Part shown: positions 35,782 to 44,387 of the stretch, one piece after another
Numbering within the stretch: position 1 is the first letter of the stretch
Layout of the letters: every line of letters begins with the position of its first letter
Origin: Terriglobia bacterium
GTDB taxonomy: Bacteria > Acidobacteriota > Terriglobia > Terriglobales > Acidobacteriaceae
Assembly: GCA_021324365.1 (NCBI GenBank)
Contig: JAJPJE010000097.1
Coordinates: 1 to 46,524 of the forward strand
DNA: 46,524 bases
Direction: 5' to 3'
Notes under the pieces: model-generated
What the model saw: the letters and a program-made list of their open reading frames with translations, nothing else
What the model was told of the DNA's origin: nothing
The model's database searches: none
Translations under genes and position numbers: made by a program

Positions 35782-36675
35782 ATGGCAAGAGCGGCGCGAA
35801 TCAGCATCTTTGTTTTCGCGACTATTAGTTTGGCGTTCGCTGGGCAACAGTCTGCCAGCGTCAACGAGCCGCAGATCACTGCAAACGAACTGGTGCGTCT
35901 TGCAGTCGCAAATGAATTGAAGGCTGAGCCCGCTCACCCGCATTTCATGTATCGCGACGTGAAGAGAAAAGACGACGGGACCATTCAGACCAAGCAGATG
36001 ATCGACACCTCCCAAGGCATCATGCTGGGCCGCATTATTGCGATTAATGGCAAGCCTCTCGGCCCCCAACAACGTGCACAGGAAGACGCGCGACTGCAGC
36101 GTCTGGTTGACGATCCCAGCCAATTAACCGCGAAATCGAAACAACAGAAGGAAGACGATCAACGCGTCCGGACCATGGTGGGTGCCCTGCCTGACGCTTT
36201 CATCTTCGAATATTCCGGCACGGAGCAGGGGAAAACGGGCGAGATCAAGGTGCTGAAGTTCCGTCCGAATCCAAACTACAATCCGCCCACTCGCGAGCTG
36301 CAGGTCTACGGTGGAATGGATGGCACGATGAAAGTTGCCGTGCCGCAGAACCACATAGTTCTTCTTGAAGCGAATCTATTCCGGCAGGTTAATTTTGGCT
36401 GGGGCATCCTCGGCCACCTCAATCCTGGCGGCCAGTTCATCATCGAGCAGTCGGCGATTACACCGGAGCATTGGGATCTGACCCACATGAAGTTGAACTT
36501 CACGGGCAAGGCGCTCTTTTTCAAGAACATCAACATTCAGGAAGATGAGTGGACAACCGACTACCAGGAAGTTCCTCCGCTCAGCGTTGCTGAGGCAGTA
36601 CAAAAGCTGAAGCAGGTGGATTCGGAAATCGCCGCGAATGGACTGGGCAGATCCTCTGGAGCAGCCGAGCGATAA
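35782..36675 (+). CDS. Secreted protein of unknown function
   Basis: Start chosen at ATG 35782, which gives a clean signal peptide (ARAARISIFVFATISLAFAGQ); ATGs at 35725 and 35761 are in frame but put residues ahead of it. The 297-residue mature product has no family I recognise. It shows HPHFMYRDVKRKDDGTIQTKQMIDTSQGIMLGRIIAINGKPL, a helical charged stretch (QRAQEDARLQRLVDDPSQLTAKSKQQKEDDQRVR), then a beta-rich domain with LKFRPNPNYNPPTRELQVYGGMDGTM and GHLNPGGQF. Proteins of this form are common in Acidobacteria. It is probably periplasmic. Confidence 0.65.
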   Translation: MARAARISIFVFATISLAFAGQQSASVNEPQITANELVRLAVANELKAEPAHPHFMYRDVKRKDDGTIQTKQMIDTSQGIMLGRIIAINGKPLGPQQRAQEDARLQRLVDDPSQLTAKSKQQKEDDQRVRTMVGALPDAFIFEYSGTEQGKTGEIKVLKFRPNPNYNPPTRELQVYGGMDGTMKVAVPQNHIVLLEANLFRQVNFGWGILGHLNPGGQFIIEQSAITPEHWDLTHMKLNFTGKALFFKNINIQEDEWTTDYQEVPPLSVAEAVQKLKQVDSEIAANGLGRSSGAAER

Positions 36676-36677
36676 CG

Positions 36678-37814
36678 CTAAGCCTTCAGCACTTCTTTGC
36701 GGGCTGTCAATTTCTCGACGAGGTCTTCTCGAACCGCGAACCCTCTGCCTGGGTTGTCGGGAACACGAATGGTCCCCGCTGTTGAAACGTGTACAGCGGG
36801 TTCGATAATGTCTTCCTTCCAATAACGCTTGGAGGCTGAAACATCTCCGGGCAAGGAGAAGTTTGGCAACGTTGAGAGCGCAATGTTGTGCGAGCGCCCG
36901 ATGCCGCTCTCGAGCATTCCACCACACCAGACTGGGATTCCGTGCCGTTGGCAGGCGTCGTGAACCTTGATTGCTTCCGCGAACCCGCCTACGCGCCCCA
37001 CCTTGATGTTCACGATCCGACAAGCGCCCAGTTCTGCCGCAGCTTCGGCATCGCGCGCATTGTGTATCGCTTCGTCGAGACAGATCGCCGTCTGCAACGA
37101 TTTCTGTAGCTTTGCATGAAAGTAAAAATCATCATCCCAGAGCGGCTGCTCGATCATGAGCAAGTTGAAGCGATCGAAGGTATGCAGGTGCTGGACATCA
37201 TTGAGCTGGTATGCGGAGTTCGCATCACAGCTAAGTACAATATTCGGCCAGCGCTCGCGAATTCTTGATAAGACTTCTATATCCCACCCGGGCTTCACCT
37301 TGACTTTGATTCGCTGGTATCCGGCGTTTAATTCTATTTCGATTTTTTCCAGCAACTGCTCAACGGTGTTCTGAATGCCGATTGAGACGCCACAAGGAAT
37401 TTCTTCTCTCGTCCCGCCAAGCAGCTTCCACAACGGCAGTGCTTTCGCCTGTGCTTCCGCGTCCCATAACGCGTTTTCGAGCGCCGCCTTCGCCATGCGA
37501 TGACCGCGAATCGGACTGAAATGCGGCAGGAGATCGACGGCGCGATCGAAACGCTTTCCCAAAATCCATGGAGCAAGGTAGTTCGTAAGCGCGTACCAGG
37601 CAGTGTCAATTGATTCTTCGCTGTAAAAGGGTCCCTCGCCGGCGACACACTCTCCCCATGCGGTTATGCCATCGAGATTGACACTCAGGAGAAGAATACG
37701 GCGTTCGGTGGTACGGCCAAAGCTCGTCTCAAAGAAATGGACGAGCGGCATGCGGATTTCGTGGAGAGTAATACGTTCGATCTTCAAGCTTGTCCCTGGC
37801 GCGAGGGAACTCAA
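36678..37814 (-). CDS. o-Succinylbenzoate synthase / N-succinylamino-acid racemase family enolase
   Basis: The 378-residue enzyme belongs to the enolase superfamily, MLE subgroup. Catalytic lysines are K172 (in RIKVKVKPGWD) and K271 (in NIKVGRVGG); metal ligands are D197 (CDANSAY), E222 (IEQPL) and D247 (CLDE). The GGMLESGIGR segment (298-307) is typical of the type 2 OSBS/NSAR group. It can make o-succinylbenzoate for menaquinone or racemise N-succinyl amino acids. The adjacent GNAT gene favours the racemase route, where D-amino acids are succinylated and racemised; no other men gene is near. The TTG start overlaps the GNAT stop as TTGA. Confidence 0.85.
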   Translation of the reverse strand: MSSLAPGTSLKIERITLHEIRMPLVHFFETSFGRTTERRILLLSVNLDGITAWGECVAGEGPFYSEESIDTAWYALTNYLAPWILGKRFDRAVDLLPHFSPIRGHRMAKAALENALWDAEAQAKALPLWKLLGGTREEIPCGVSIGIQNTVEQLLEKIEIELNAGYQRIKVKVKPGWDIEVLSRIRERWPNIVLSCDANSAYQLNDVQHLHTFDRFNLLMIEQPLWDDDFYFHAKLQKSLQTAICLDEAIHNARDAEAAAELGACRIVNIKVGRVGGFAEAIKVHDACQRHGIPVWCGGMLESGIGRSHNIALSTLPNFSLPGDVSASKRYWKEDIIEPAVHVSTAGTIRVPDNPGRGFAVREDLVEKLTARKEVLKA

Positions 37815-38599
37815 TGCTTAGCGTACGACCACGTCTCGTCCCAATGGCCGAGCAGGAAAGCGCCACTACCGCGCTCATCCCGCTGATAGTTCAAGATTAC
37901 CAGCCCTTGGCTGAAAGCCTGCAAGAATTTATCTCGATTCCTCTGCTGCACATCGGCAGCCTTGGTGCGGTCACCTGGGCTTTGCTTCCAGGCATAAATC
38001 TCGCCCGGAACCTGTACCTTCTCTTCGATCCGAAAATCCGGGGCCGCACGACCTGCGAGGATCGATTCGACGCGCTTCGAGCGTAACCACCACTCTGCCA
38101 CCAGCCGGTCCGTCGGCAGTCCACCTTGCAACGGACTGGAAAAGCTGCCGTACTGGTTGATGTTGTAGCGCCTCGCGATGGCGCCCAGTTTGACTATGTT
38201 CAGGTACGCGTTCTTAATCTCCAGCGGATCGAAGGTCCACTCGATCAGTTCAATTCCCTTCTCAATCGCATCATCCCGCTGCGCCAGCTTGAGCTTCTGT
38301 CCCAAACCCAGGTTTCGATACCCGGGCTTTACAGCCAACATGTGCGAATGCAGATAAACGTGTCCGTTGCGGTTCCCGGGAATGGACAGGGAGTAGCCCA
38401 CCAGTTCATAGCCACGAAAAGCACCGATAACCTGGCCGCCGATCTTCGAAGCCACCAGGAATACGCGAGACGGAACCAGATCAATGTCGTCGAAGCCCCA
38501 TACTTCTTTCTGCAGCTGGACGCATTGTTCGAGTTCCTGAAGGGAATCACAGTGGCGTATGTCGATCTCAGCCAAAGCTGTGGGAGTGCTCGCAGTCAC
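37811..38599 (-). CDS. GNAT N-acetyltransferase (COG3375-like)
   Basis: The start is GTG 38599, which overlaps the mazG stop as GTGA; the frame is open further upstream but that part lies inside mazG. The 262-residue product has the GNAT core: LQELEQCVQLQKEVWGFD, VGYSLSIPGNRNGHVYLHSHMLAVKPGYRNLGLGQKLK (acetyl/succinyl-CoA loop RNLGLG), and WTFDPLEIKNAYLNIVKLGAIARRY. Such COG3375 proteins sit beside NSAR genes and probably succinylate or acylate an amino acid. It works with the downstream enolase-family enzyme. The exact acyl-CoA donor cannot be read from the sequence. Confidence 0.82.
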   Translation of the reverse strand: MTASTPTALAEIDIRHCDSLQELEQCVQLQKEVWGFDDIDLVPSRVFLVASKIGGQVIGAFRGYELVGYSLSIPGNRNGHVYLHSHMLAVKPGYRNLGLGQKLKLAQRDDAIEKGIELIEWTFDPLEIKNAYLNIVKLGAIARRYNINQYGSFSSPLQGGLPTDRLVAEWWLRSKRVESILAGRAAPDFRIEEKVQVPGEIYAWKQSPGDRTKAADVQQRNRDKFLQAFSQGLVILNYQRDERGSGAFLLGHWDETWSYAKH

Positions 38600-39477
38600 C
38601 GGCGCTCCTCCACTTTGGACGCCTGCCAGAGCGATTCCATCTCTTCCAGATTCGATTGCTCCGGGTTCTTCCCCCTTTCGCGCAGACGTTCTTCCAGCCA
38701 CTCAAAGCGGCGCCGGAATTTCGCATTTGTCTTTCGCAGCGCCGACTCCGGATCGATGGACAAATAACGCGCGATGTTCACAACCACAAAGAAGAGATCG
38801 CCAACTTCATCTTCAAATTTTTCGCGGAGGTCATCAGCAATTGGCTGCTTGCCTGAGCTGGCGATTCCTCGATTGGGTGGCCGCAGGCTTGACGCGGGAA
38901 TCTCGGCGAGATTTTCTCTCAACTCATGCGTCTCTTCCGCGAGCTTCTCGAACAAGCCCTCGATTTCCGGCCATTCGAATCCAACCTGCGCCACTTTCGA
39001 GCTGATCTTGAACGCTTCCATCAGTGCGGGCATATTGCGCGATACGCCACCCAAAATTGACTTGGGCGCCTCCGCGGCGGCTCCGTTCGCGCGCTGCTTC
39101 TTCTCTTCTGCTTTGATCGCTTCCCAGTTCTTCACTACTTCGGAAGCGGTGTCGGCCTTCACATCACCAAACACATGAGGATGCCGGCTGATCCGTTTGC
39201 TGGATAGCCGGTCGAGGACATCGTCGATAGAAAAGCGGCTCTCTTCCTGCGCCATTTCGGAGTAGAAAAGAATCTGCAGAAGCAGGTCGCCGAGTTCGCC
39301 TTTCAGCTCCTCCCAGTCGCGATTCTCGATCGCCTCAAGAACCTCATAGGTTTCTTCGAGGGTGAACGGCTTGATGGTGTCGAAGGTCTGTTCGCGGTCC
39401 CACGGGCATCCGCCAGGAGCCCGCAACCGTGCCATGATCGACACCGCACGCTCGAATTTCTCGCCTGTGTTCGCCAT
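38596..39477 (-). CDS. mazG: Nucleoside triphosphate pyrophosphohydrolase MazG
   Basis: The start is ATG 39477; residues coded upstream to 39756 are Arg-rich and not coding-like. The 293-residue protein has two MazG domains. The first has EETYEVLEAIENRDWEELKGELGDLLLQI (EExxE and ExxD metal sites); the second has AEETHELRENL and FEDEVGDLFFVVVNIARY. It begins with ARLRAPGGCPWDREQTF, the family signature. It hydrolyses NTPs to NMP and PPi and limits ppGpp or mutagenic nucleotides. It belongs to the five-gene operon, overlapping the GNAT gene by four bases. Confidence 0.95.
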   Translation of the reverse strand: MANTGEKFERAVSIMARLRAPGGCPWDREQTFDTIKPFTLEETYEVLEAIENRDWEELKGELGDLLLQILFYSEMAQEESRFSIDDVLDRLSSKRISRHPHVFGDVKADTASEVVKNWEAIKAEEKKQRANGAAAEAPKSILGGVSRNMPALMEAFKISSKVAQVGFEWPEIEGLFEKLAEETHELRENLAEIPASSLRPPNRGIASSGKQPIADDLREKFEDEVGDLFFVVVNIARYLSIDPESALRKTNAKFRRRFEWLEERLRERGKNPEQSNLEEMESLWQASKVEERR

Positions 39478-39500
39478 TGCTTTTACTGTAATTGAGGGTA

Positions 39501-40208
39501 CTACGGATTGCCAGCAGCCCGGCGCCGCACGCGGAACGTATCGTGCGCAAGCTTGGTGTCGTCGGCGATGATGGCGTCTACGCCTGCTGCCGCCAGCTCC
39601 CGCATCTGGCTGGCCCGATTGGTTCCCCAAACAAGAACTGGAGTGTTGCCTTCGTGAAAGTCTTTTATCAGCTTCGGGTCGGCGAGCGATCGATGCAGCA
39701 CAATCGCCGATAACGGCAAGCTTTCGGCAGCTTGCAGCTGGCTCCGCTTGGCGCAAATCAAGCCAATGGGCATGTTCGGATCGAGTGCGTGAAGTTTACT
39801 GAGTACCGCCGGCAGAAACGAAGTGATCACGTAACCGTGCTGGGGAGGAAATTCGCGCAACAGGGTTGCGAGCATACCTTCCATGCCAGGCACCTTTAGT
39901 TCGATATCGAGAAATGCACGAGCGGAGAAGTTCGCTAACACATCGCGAAGCGAGCACAGGCCTGAGCCGAGAAGCGTCGAGGAACGCTGCCGGGCAATTT
40001 CCATGCGTTTGTACTTGGGATCGTGGCAGATTACCGCTTGCGAGTCGCCGCTGAGTCTTACATCCAACTCGATTCCCTCGCAGCCATGCTGCAGGGCGGT
40101 TTCAAAGGCTGCGAGTGTATTTTCAGGGGCATAATCTTTCGCGCCGCGATGTCCGAGAAGCAGCGGCTTAGGGTATTGCGAAAGCAGAAGTACGTTCGAC
40201 TGCGCCAT
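39501..40208 (-). CDS. Glycerophosphodiester phosphodiesterase
   Basis: A 235-residue cytosolic GDPD domain: GHRGAKDYAPENT (residues 19-31) with the His/Arg pair, IELDVRLSGDSQAVICHDP with the metal-binding Glu-x-Asp and catalytic His, and FLDIELKVPG. The C-terminal part has VLVWGTNRASQMRELAAAGVDAIIADD, the usual final barrel strand. It splits glycerophosphodiesters into glycerol-3-phosphate and an alcohol. No signal peptide, unlike GlpQ. It is 9 nt from the upstream small gene and 23 nt from mazG, so it is part of the operon. Confidence 0.92.
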   Translation of the reverse strand: MAQSNVLLLSQYPKPLLLGHRGAKDYAPENTLAAFETALQHGCEGIELDVRLSGDSQAVICHDPKYKRMEIARQRSSTLLGSGLCSLRDVLANFSARAFLDIELKVPGMEGMLATLLREFPPQHGYVITSFLPAVLSKLHALDPNMPIGLICAKRSQLQAAESLPLSAIVLHRSLADPKLIKDFHEGNTPVLVWGTNRASQMRELAAAGVDAIIADDTKLAHDTFRVRRRAAGNP

Positions 40209-40217
40209 GGGCCCGAA

Positions 40218-40523
40218 TTAATCCAGATCGAAATCGCGAATCCGCGGAGTGTCGGGCGTCTCCTTCGCTTTCTTCAACGCCTCCTGGAACTTCTTCTCCA
40301 GCAGATCCGCCTTATTTTTCTCCGCCTCCACCGATTGCCGGAAGATGGACTCCTTGCGCGTATCCTGCTCCTTCATTGCACGTGCAGCTTCTTCCAGGTC
40401 GTTGAAGGTTTTGGGTACGGCAGCAGCGGTATGCCCGATGACCGCCTTCGTGACGGGATCGACCTTTACCAGCGCACGGCAGCAGGGGCAAGTAATCTCA
40501 AAAGGCTGGCTGTTCTTCGCCAT
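40218..40523 (-). CDS. Small Cys-pair coiled-coil protein
   Basis: The 101-residue product begins MAKNSQPFEITCPCCRALVKVD, with cysteines in TCPCC, a half zinc-ribbon. The rest is a charged coiled coil (about 42-90: LEEAARAMKEQDTRKESIFRQ then EKNKADLLEKKFQEALKKAKE). It is the first gene of the operon with GDPD and MazG. Only one CxC(C) cluster exists, so metal binding would need a dimer. I do not recognise the family. Codon use looks like that of its neighbours, so I regard it as a real gene. Confidence 0.7.
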   Translation of the reverse strand: MAKNSQPFEITCPCCRALVKVDPVTKAVIGHTAAAVPKTFNDLEEAARAMKEQDTRKESIFRQSVEAEKNKADLLEKKFQEALKKAKETPDTPRIRDFDLD

Positions 40524-40651
40524 GGCCCGATTCTACTCCAAACCCAGGAAGCGCAACTATTCTAAGCAGATACGAAAGCGGGAAGACATGGATGGGTTAA
40601 AGGCAAAACCAAGACTAAAGTCGCCAGGCCCTCGCATTTCGCCCCCCAACC

Positions 40652-40671
40652 GGCGCGGCTGAAGCCGCGCC
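40652..40671. repeat. Dispersed palindrome, copy 2 (REP-like)
   Basis: The 20-bp sequence is the inverse of the one at 1112-1131. It lies downstream of the ABC-F stop and upstream of the Cys-pair gene's start. The matching flank CCTTC on its right shows that the copies share a longer core than the stem itself. Confidence 0.8.
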
Positions 40672-40699
40672 CCTTCCAATCACATTTATGAAACCAGTT

Positions 40700-42649
40700 C
40701 TAGACACTCGCCTCCAGGGTTTCCGATAGCTCGGACCACTCCGCGACCTTCGACTCCAATTCTTTCCGGTGCTTCGCCAGCTCCTCTGTCAGCCGCATTG
40801 TCTCTTCCGCGCTTACGAAATTCGCCAGTGCCGTCTCACACTCTGCGATGCTCTGCTCGCGGCGTTCGATCTCCTGCTCGAGGGTTTGACAGCGTTCTTG
40901 CATTTGCTTCAGCTTGATGGGATTGATCCGCTTCTTCGATTCCGAAGAAGAACTTTTTGCTTGAGCAGTAGTGGAACCGTCATTTCCGTTCTTGGGCGCC
41001 GCTTCAGTCAATTGCTGCTTCAGTGTTGCATCCAGCGCAGCCTGCCCGCCTTGTTTTCTCCACAAGTAATCTTCGTAATTGCCGGGATAGACATTCACGT
41101 TGCCATCGGCGATTTCGAAGATTCGCGTCGCGAGTTTATCGATGAAATAGCGGTCGTGAGAAACGAAAACGACGGTGCCGGAATAGTCTTGCAGTGCTTG
41201 CAGCAGCACGTCCTTCGCGCGCATGTCCAAATGATTCGTGGGTTCGTCGAGCAGGAGGAAGTTCGATGGCTGCATGAGCATCCGTGCGAGGGCGTAGCGA
41301 TTTCGCTCTCCGCCGGAGAGCACGCCGATCCGCTTGTAGGCGTCGTCACCGGAGAATAGAAAGCATCCCAACAGGCTGCGCAGCTCGGTTTGAGTGGCAT
41401 TCGGAGCCAATCGCTCCAGGTCATCGAGTACGCGGCTGTCCGGGTTCAATTCCTTGTACTGATCCTGCGCAAAGTAATCCGGCTCGGCATTATGTCCGAG
41501 GCGGTATTCGCCGGAAGTTGCTTTCTCCTCGCCGGCCTGCAGTTTGATTAATGTCGACTTCCCTGCACCATTCACGCCGACGAGCGCAATGCGATCTCCG
41601 CGCTCTATCATGAAATCCACATTCCGCAGCACCTGCTTCTCGCCGTAATTCTTCGAGAGGCTCTTCACCTCGGCGACAATGCGGCCGCTTGGTTTTGGCT
41701 GCGCGAACTTGAAGTGGATAGTCTTCTCTTGTTCCGGTATCTCAATACGCTCGATCTTCTCGAGTTCTTTAATGCGGCTCTGCACCTGCTTCGCTTTTGT
41801 CGCCTGGTACCGGAAGCGGTTGATGAAGGCTTCGATCTGGTCAATGCGCTCACGCTGCGTTTTATACGCGTTCTCGAGTTGTTCCTGTCGCTGCTGCTTC
41901 TGGGCGAGGTATTTGTCGTAGTTGCCAGGATAAAAGAAGACTTTCTTGTTCCAAATCTCGACGATCTTCTTCACAGTCACATCGAGAAAGTATCGATCGT
42001 GCGAGATCAAGACAAATGCGTATGGATAGTTGTTCAGGTAATCTTCGAGCCAGTTGCGCGTTTCGAGATCGAGGTGATTGGTAGGTTCGTCCAACAACAG
42101 CAGGTTCGGTCTTTGCAACAGTAGCTTTGCGAGCGAAATGCGCATCTGCCAGCCGCCGGAGAATTCCTCCGTCCGCCGCGACCAGTCATCCTTGCGAAAT
42201 CCGAGGCCGGTCAGAACAGCTCCGACCTGCGCCTCAATGGCATACCCATCACGAGTGCGAAACTCATTTTCGAGATGATGGAACCGGTCGGCGATATCCG
42301 CATATTCCTGCCCTGACGGATCGACTTCACCCATGCGATGCGTCAGCGATTCCATCTCCTGCTCCATGGAGCGGAGATCGTCAAATACAGTCATACACTC
42401 GGCGAAAACCGTACGTCCTGCGAGGCTGAGCCCGTCCTGGGGCAGATAGCCGGCGGTTACGCCACGGGTAATGCTCAGGCTTCCGTAGTCCAGAGTCTCC
42501 AGGCCGGAGAGAATCTTCATGAGTGTGGATTTGCCTGTGCCGTTCGCACCGACCAGGCCGACGCGGTCCTGGGGCGTGATCAGCCAGTTCAGGTCTTCGA
42601 ATAAGAGCTTGTGGCCAAAGCGCTTACCGGCTCCGGAAAGTTGAATCAT
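40700..42649 (-). CDS. ABC-F family ATPase
   Basis: A soluble 649-residue protein with two ABC domains and no membrane helices. The first has Walker A VGANGTGKST, signature FSGGWQMR and Walker B LLLLDEPTNHLD; the second has VGVNGAGKST, LSGGERNR and LLLDEPTNHLDM. The linker (about 240-310) is a long charged helical pair that would contact the ribosomal P/E-site tRNA. A C-terminal coiled coil follows residue 570, with a Ser/Lys-rich linker. ABC-F proteins act in translation or give ribosome-protection antibiotic resistance. Which subgroup (Uup, YdiF or other) is not clear. Confidence 0.93.
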   Translation of the reverse strand: MIQLSGAGKRFGHKLLFEDLNWLITPQDRVGLVGANGTGKSTLMKILSGLETLDYGSLSITRGVTAGYLPQDGLSLAGRTVFAECMTVFDDLRSMEQEMESLTHRMGEVDPSGQEYADIADRFHHLENEFRTRDGYAIEAQVGAVLTGLGFRKDDWSRRTEEFSGGWQMRISLAKLLLQRPNLLLLDEPTNHLDLETRNWLEDYLNNYPYAFVLISHDRYFLDVTVKKIVEIWNKKVFFYPGNYDKYLAQKQQRQEQLENAYKTQRERIDQIEAFINRFRYQATKAKQVQSRIKELEKIERIEIPEQEKTIHFKFAQPKPSGRIVAEVKSLSKNYGEKQVLRNVDFMIERGDRIALVGVNGAGKSTLIKLQAGEEKATSGEYRLGHNAEPDYFAQDQYKELNPDSRVLDDLERLAPNATQTELRSLLGCFLFSGDDAYKRIGVLSGGERNRYALARMLMQPSNFLLLDEPTNHLDMRAKDVLLQALQDYSGTVVFVSHDRYFIDKLATRIFEIADGNVNVYPGNYEDYLWRKQGGQAALDATLKQQLTEAAPKNGNDGSTTAQAKSSSSESKKRINPIKLKQMQERCQTLEQEIERREQSIAECETALANFVSAEETMRLTEELAKHRKELESKVAEWSELSETLEASV

Positions 42650-42748
42650 TCTCTTCTATTTTCGCATGCACGGTGTGACGGCAAGACGCCGGCGCTGCAG
42701 TTTGGGTATATTCACTGTTTCGCGAATGTTGAAGGAGTCATTTACTGC

Positions 42749-43882
42749 ATGCGCCAACGCTGCCTTGTGCTCTTTTCTGTACTCCTCTTTCTAGCCATCC
42801 CTCTTTTTGCCCAAACTCCGAACGCAACCGTAGTGCACCGGGCTGCTCACCTACGGCACGGGATCAATGCCAGCGAGTGGTTCGCCCAGGTGTACTCAGG
42901 CAAGTATGATCCATCGCACTTTGATACCTATATCACTCCCGATGACATCGCATTGATGCATCGGATGGGATTCGATCATGTCCGGCTCAGCATTAATCCG
43001 GCTCCGATGTTTCGCGATGGCGATGCGGATGCGATTCCGCGGAACTACCTGGCGTATGTCGATAAGGCGGTGAACAACATTCTGCAGAATGGTATGGCAG
43101 TGATCATCGATCTGCATCCGGAGAGCGATTTCAAGAAGCGCCTGACGAATGATCCGGGGTTCCCGGACGAATTCGCCGACTTCTGGCGCGCGCTTGCCAA
43201 ACATTACTCGAATCTCGATCCGGAGCGTGTTTTCTTTGAGGTGATGAATGAGCCCGAGGTCGAAGACACGTATAAGTGGCAAGGATTGCAGGCGAAGTTT
43301 GCGGCTGCGATCCGCCAAGGGGCACCTCAGCACACCATCATCGCCGCCGGAGCGAGATGGTCGTCGGTGGATGAGTTGCTGATGATGCAACCTCTCTCCG
43401 ACACGAATGTGATTTACAACTTTCACTTCTACACGCCCCATGACTTCACACATCAGGGCGCAACCTGGTCGGGGAATCTGCAACACTATCTGACACAGCA
43501 CGTGCCATATCCGTCGAAGCCGCAAGACGCTGCAGCGCTGGAACGGCAGGTGCCGAACGATCTCGATAAGCTCTGGATCAGCCGCTATGCCTACGATCAA
43601 TGGAATGCGGCACGCATTGAATCTGAAATTTCGCTTGCCGCGGCGTGGGCAAAGCAGCGCGGACTTGTTCTGACTTGCAATGAGTTTGGTGTTTTCCGCG
43701 CTTATGCCGATCCGAACGACCGTGCTGCCTGGCTGAAGGATGTGAGAACGACCCTGGAAAAATACGGGATCGGGTGGACGATGTGGGACTACCGGGGTGG
43801 CTTCGGGGTGGTCACCAAAGACAAGAACGGCAAGTCGATACCCGATCCGGTTACGTTGAGAGCGTTGGGACTAGAGAGTTAA
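42749..43882 (+). CDS. Secreted glycoside hydrolase, GH5
   Basis: ATG 42749 has AAGGAG 11 nt upstream. The 377-residue protein has a signal peptide (LVLFSVLLFLAIPLFAQ). The TIM-barrel catalytic acid is E168 in FFEVMNEPE and the nucleophile is E312 in LTCNEFGVF. GFDHVRLSINPAP and VIIDLHPESDF near residues 75-125 and NVIYNFHFYTPHDFTHQG are typical of GH5. It should cut a beta-1,4-glucan or mannan outside the cell. The gene is divergent from the ABC-F gene. A GH5 subfamily cannot be assigned by eye. Confidence 0.93.
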   Translation: MRQRCLVLFSVLLFLAIPLFAQTPNATVVHRAAHLRHGINASEWFAQVYSGKYDPSHFDTYITPDDIALMHRMGFDHVRLSINPAPMFRDGDADAIPRNYLAYVDKAVNNILQNGMAVIIDLHPESDFKKRLTNDPGFPDEFADFWRALAKHYSNLDPERVFFEVMNEPEVEDTYKWQGLQAKFAAAIRQGAPQHTIIAAGARWSSVDELLMMQPLSDTNVIYNFHFYTPHDFTHQGATWSGNLQHYLTQHVPYPSKPQDAAALERQVPNDLDKLWISRYAYDQWNAARIESEISLAAAWAKQRGLVLTCNEFGVFRAYADPNDRAAWLKDVRTTLEKYGIGWTMWDYRGGFGVVTKDKNGKSIPDPVTLRALGLES

Positions 43883-43896
43883 CGAAAGCTGCCAGC

Positions 43897-44286
43897 TCAC
43901 ATCGTTTGAGATTCAGGATCTGAAGTGGGCGCTTTGGTTGGAAGCTTGTCGGTAAAGCGATGGGCGGCGTCGGTGAGGTTGCGAGTTCGCGCCAGATTAT
44001 TGGCGGCTAGTTGCAAGCCGTAGAGGACCGGGCGCGCATTCTGGGCCTCGTAAGGATGCTTCATGATGAATTGGATGACCTTCATGAGAGCGATCTGGAT
44101 TGAAGCCAGATCTTCCAGAGGCGGCAGCTGTTCGGTGAGTTCGGAGAGTTTTGCTGGAGGGCTTTGCAGAGCCGCGGTGTGGAAGCGACAATAATTTGAA
44201 TTGCGACGCGCAGGCTGGGTGCAACGTTGGCCGCCGATGCGAATGTGCTGGCAAATGGCAGCACCAAATGCAGTGGTTTCACTCAT
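43897..44286 (-). CDS. Small Cys/His-motif protein of unknown function
   Basis: The start has GGAG 9 nt upstream. The 129-residue product has an N-terminal CQHIRIGGQRCTQPARRNSN then YCRFH (residues 12-36): spacing Cx2H...C...Cx2H, a possible zinc site. The rest is helical (SELTEQLPPLEDLASIQIALMKVIQFIMKHPYEAQNARPVLYGLQLAANNLARTR pattern, about 48-103) with a disordered end. Similar short Cys/His-rich proteins recur in acidobacterial genomes, so it is likely real. An imperfect GC palindrome lies 14 nt upstream of the start. The IS left end is about 50 bp from its start, so insertion may have cut its promoter. Confidence 0.65.
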   Translation of the reverse strand: MSETTAFGAAICQHIRIGGQRCTQPARRNSNYCRFHTAALQSPPAKLSELTEQLPPLEDLASIQIALMKVIQFIMKHPYEAQNARPVLYGLQLAANNLARTRNLTDAAHRFTDKLPTKAPTSDPESQTM

Positions 44287-44299
44287 TTCATTTCTCCGG

Positions 44300-44316
44300 G
44301 GAGGGGGTACCCCTCC
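44300..44316. repeat. Near-perfect GC palindrome before the Cys/His gene
   Basis: GGAGGGGGTACCCCTCC is a palindrome apart from one extra G, centred on GGTACC. It lies in the 5' leader of the gene at 43897-44286 and just outside the left end of the IS element. It could form a leader hairpin. Confidence 0.5.
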
Positions 44317-44338
44317 AAGAAAACAAAAGACTTAGTAA

Positions 44339-44354
44339 GGCAATAATATACTTG
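44339..44354 (+). repeat. Left terminal inverted repeat of the IS
   Basis: GGCAATAATATACTTG, identical to the reverse complement of 46509-46524. Its inner bases TTG form the start of the transposase promoter -35 box. Confidence 0.9.
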
Positions 44355-44380
44355 ACAAATCAACGCAAGTAGCTGATAAT
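44352..44380 (+). promoter_or_regulatory. Transposase promoter giving a leaderless transcript
   Basis: TTGACA (44352-44357) is separated by 17 bp from GATAAT (44375-44380). Transcription would start 6-8 bp later, at about 44387, where the ATG lies at 44388. No SD exists. The -35 box overlaps the inner end of the terminal repeat. Confidence 0.75.
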
Positions 44381-44387
44381 CCCTTCT

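Noticed and set aside
38600-38701. Upstream extension of the GNAT frame
   Set aside because: It lies wholly inside the mazG C-terminal coding region; the GTG overlapping the mazG stop explains the start.
39478-39756. Upstream extension of the mazG frame
   Set aside because: It is Arg/His-rich, overlaps the GDPD gene on the same strand, and the MazG family starts at the ATG at 39477.
44300-44316. GC palindrome as part of the IS end
   Set aside because: It lies outside the matched terminal repeats, and the right end of the element has no matching sequence.
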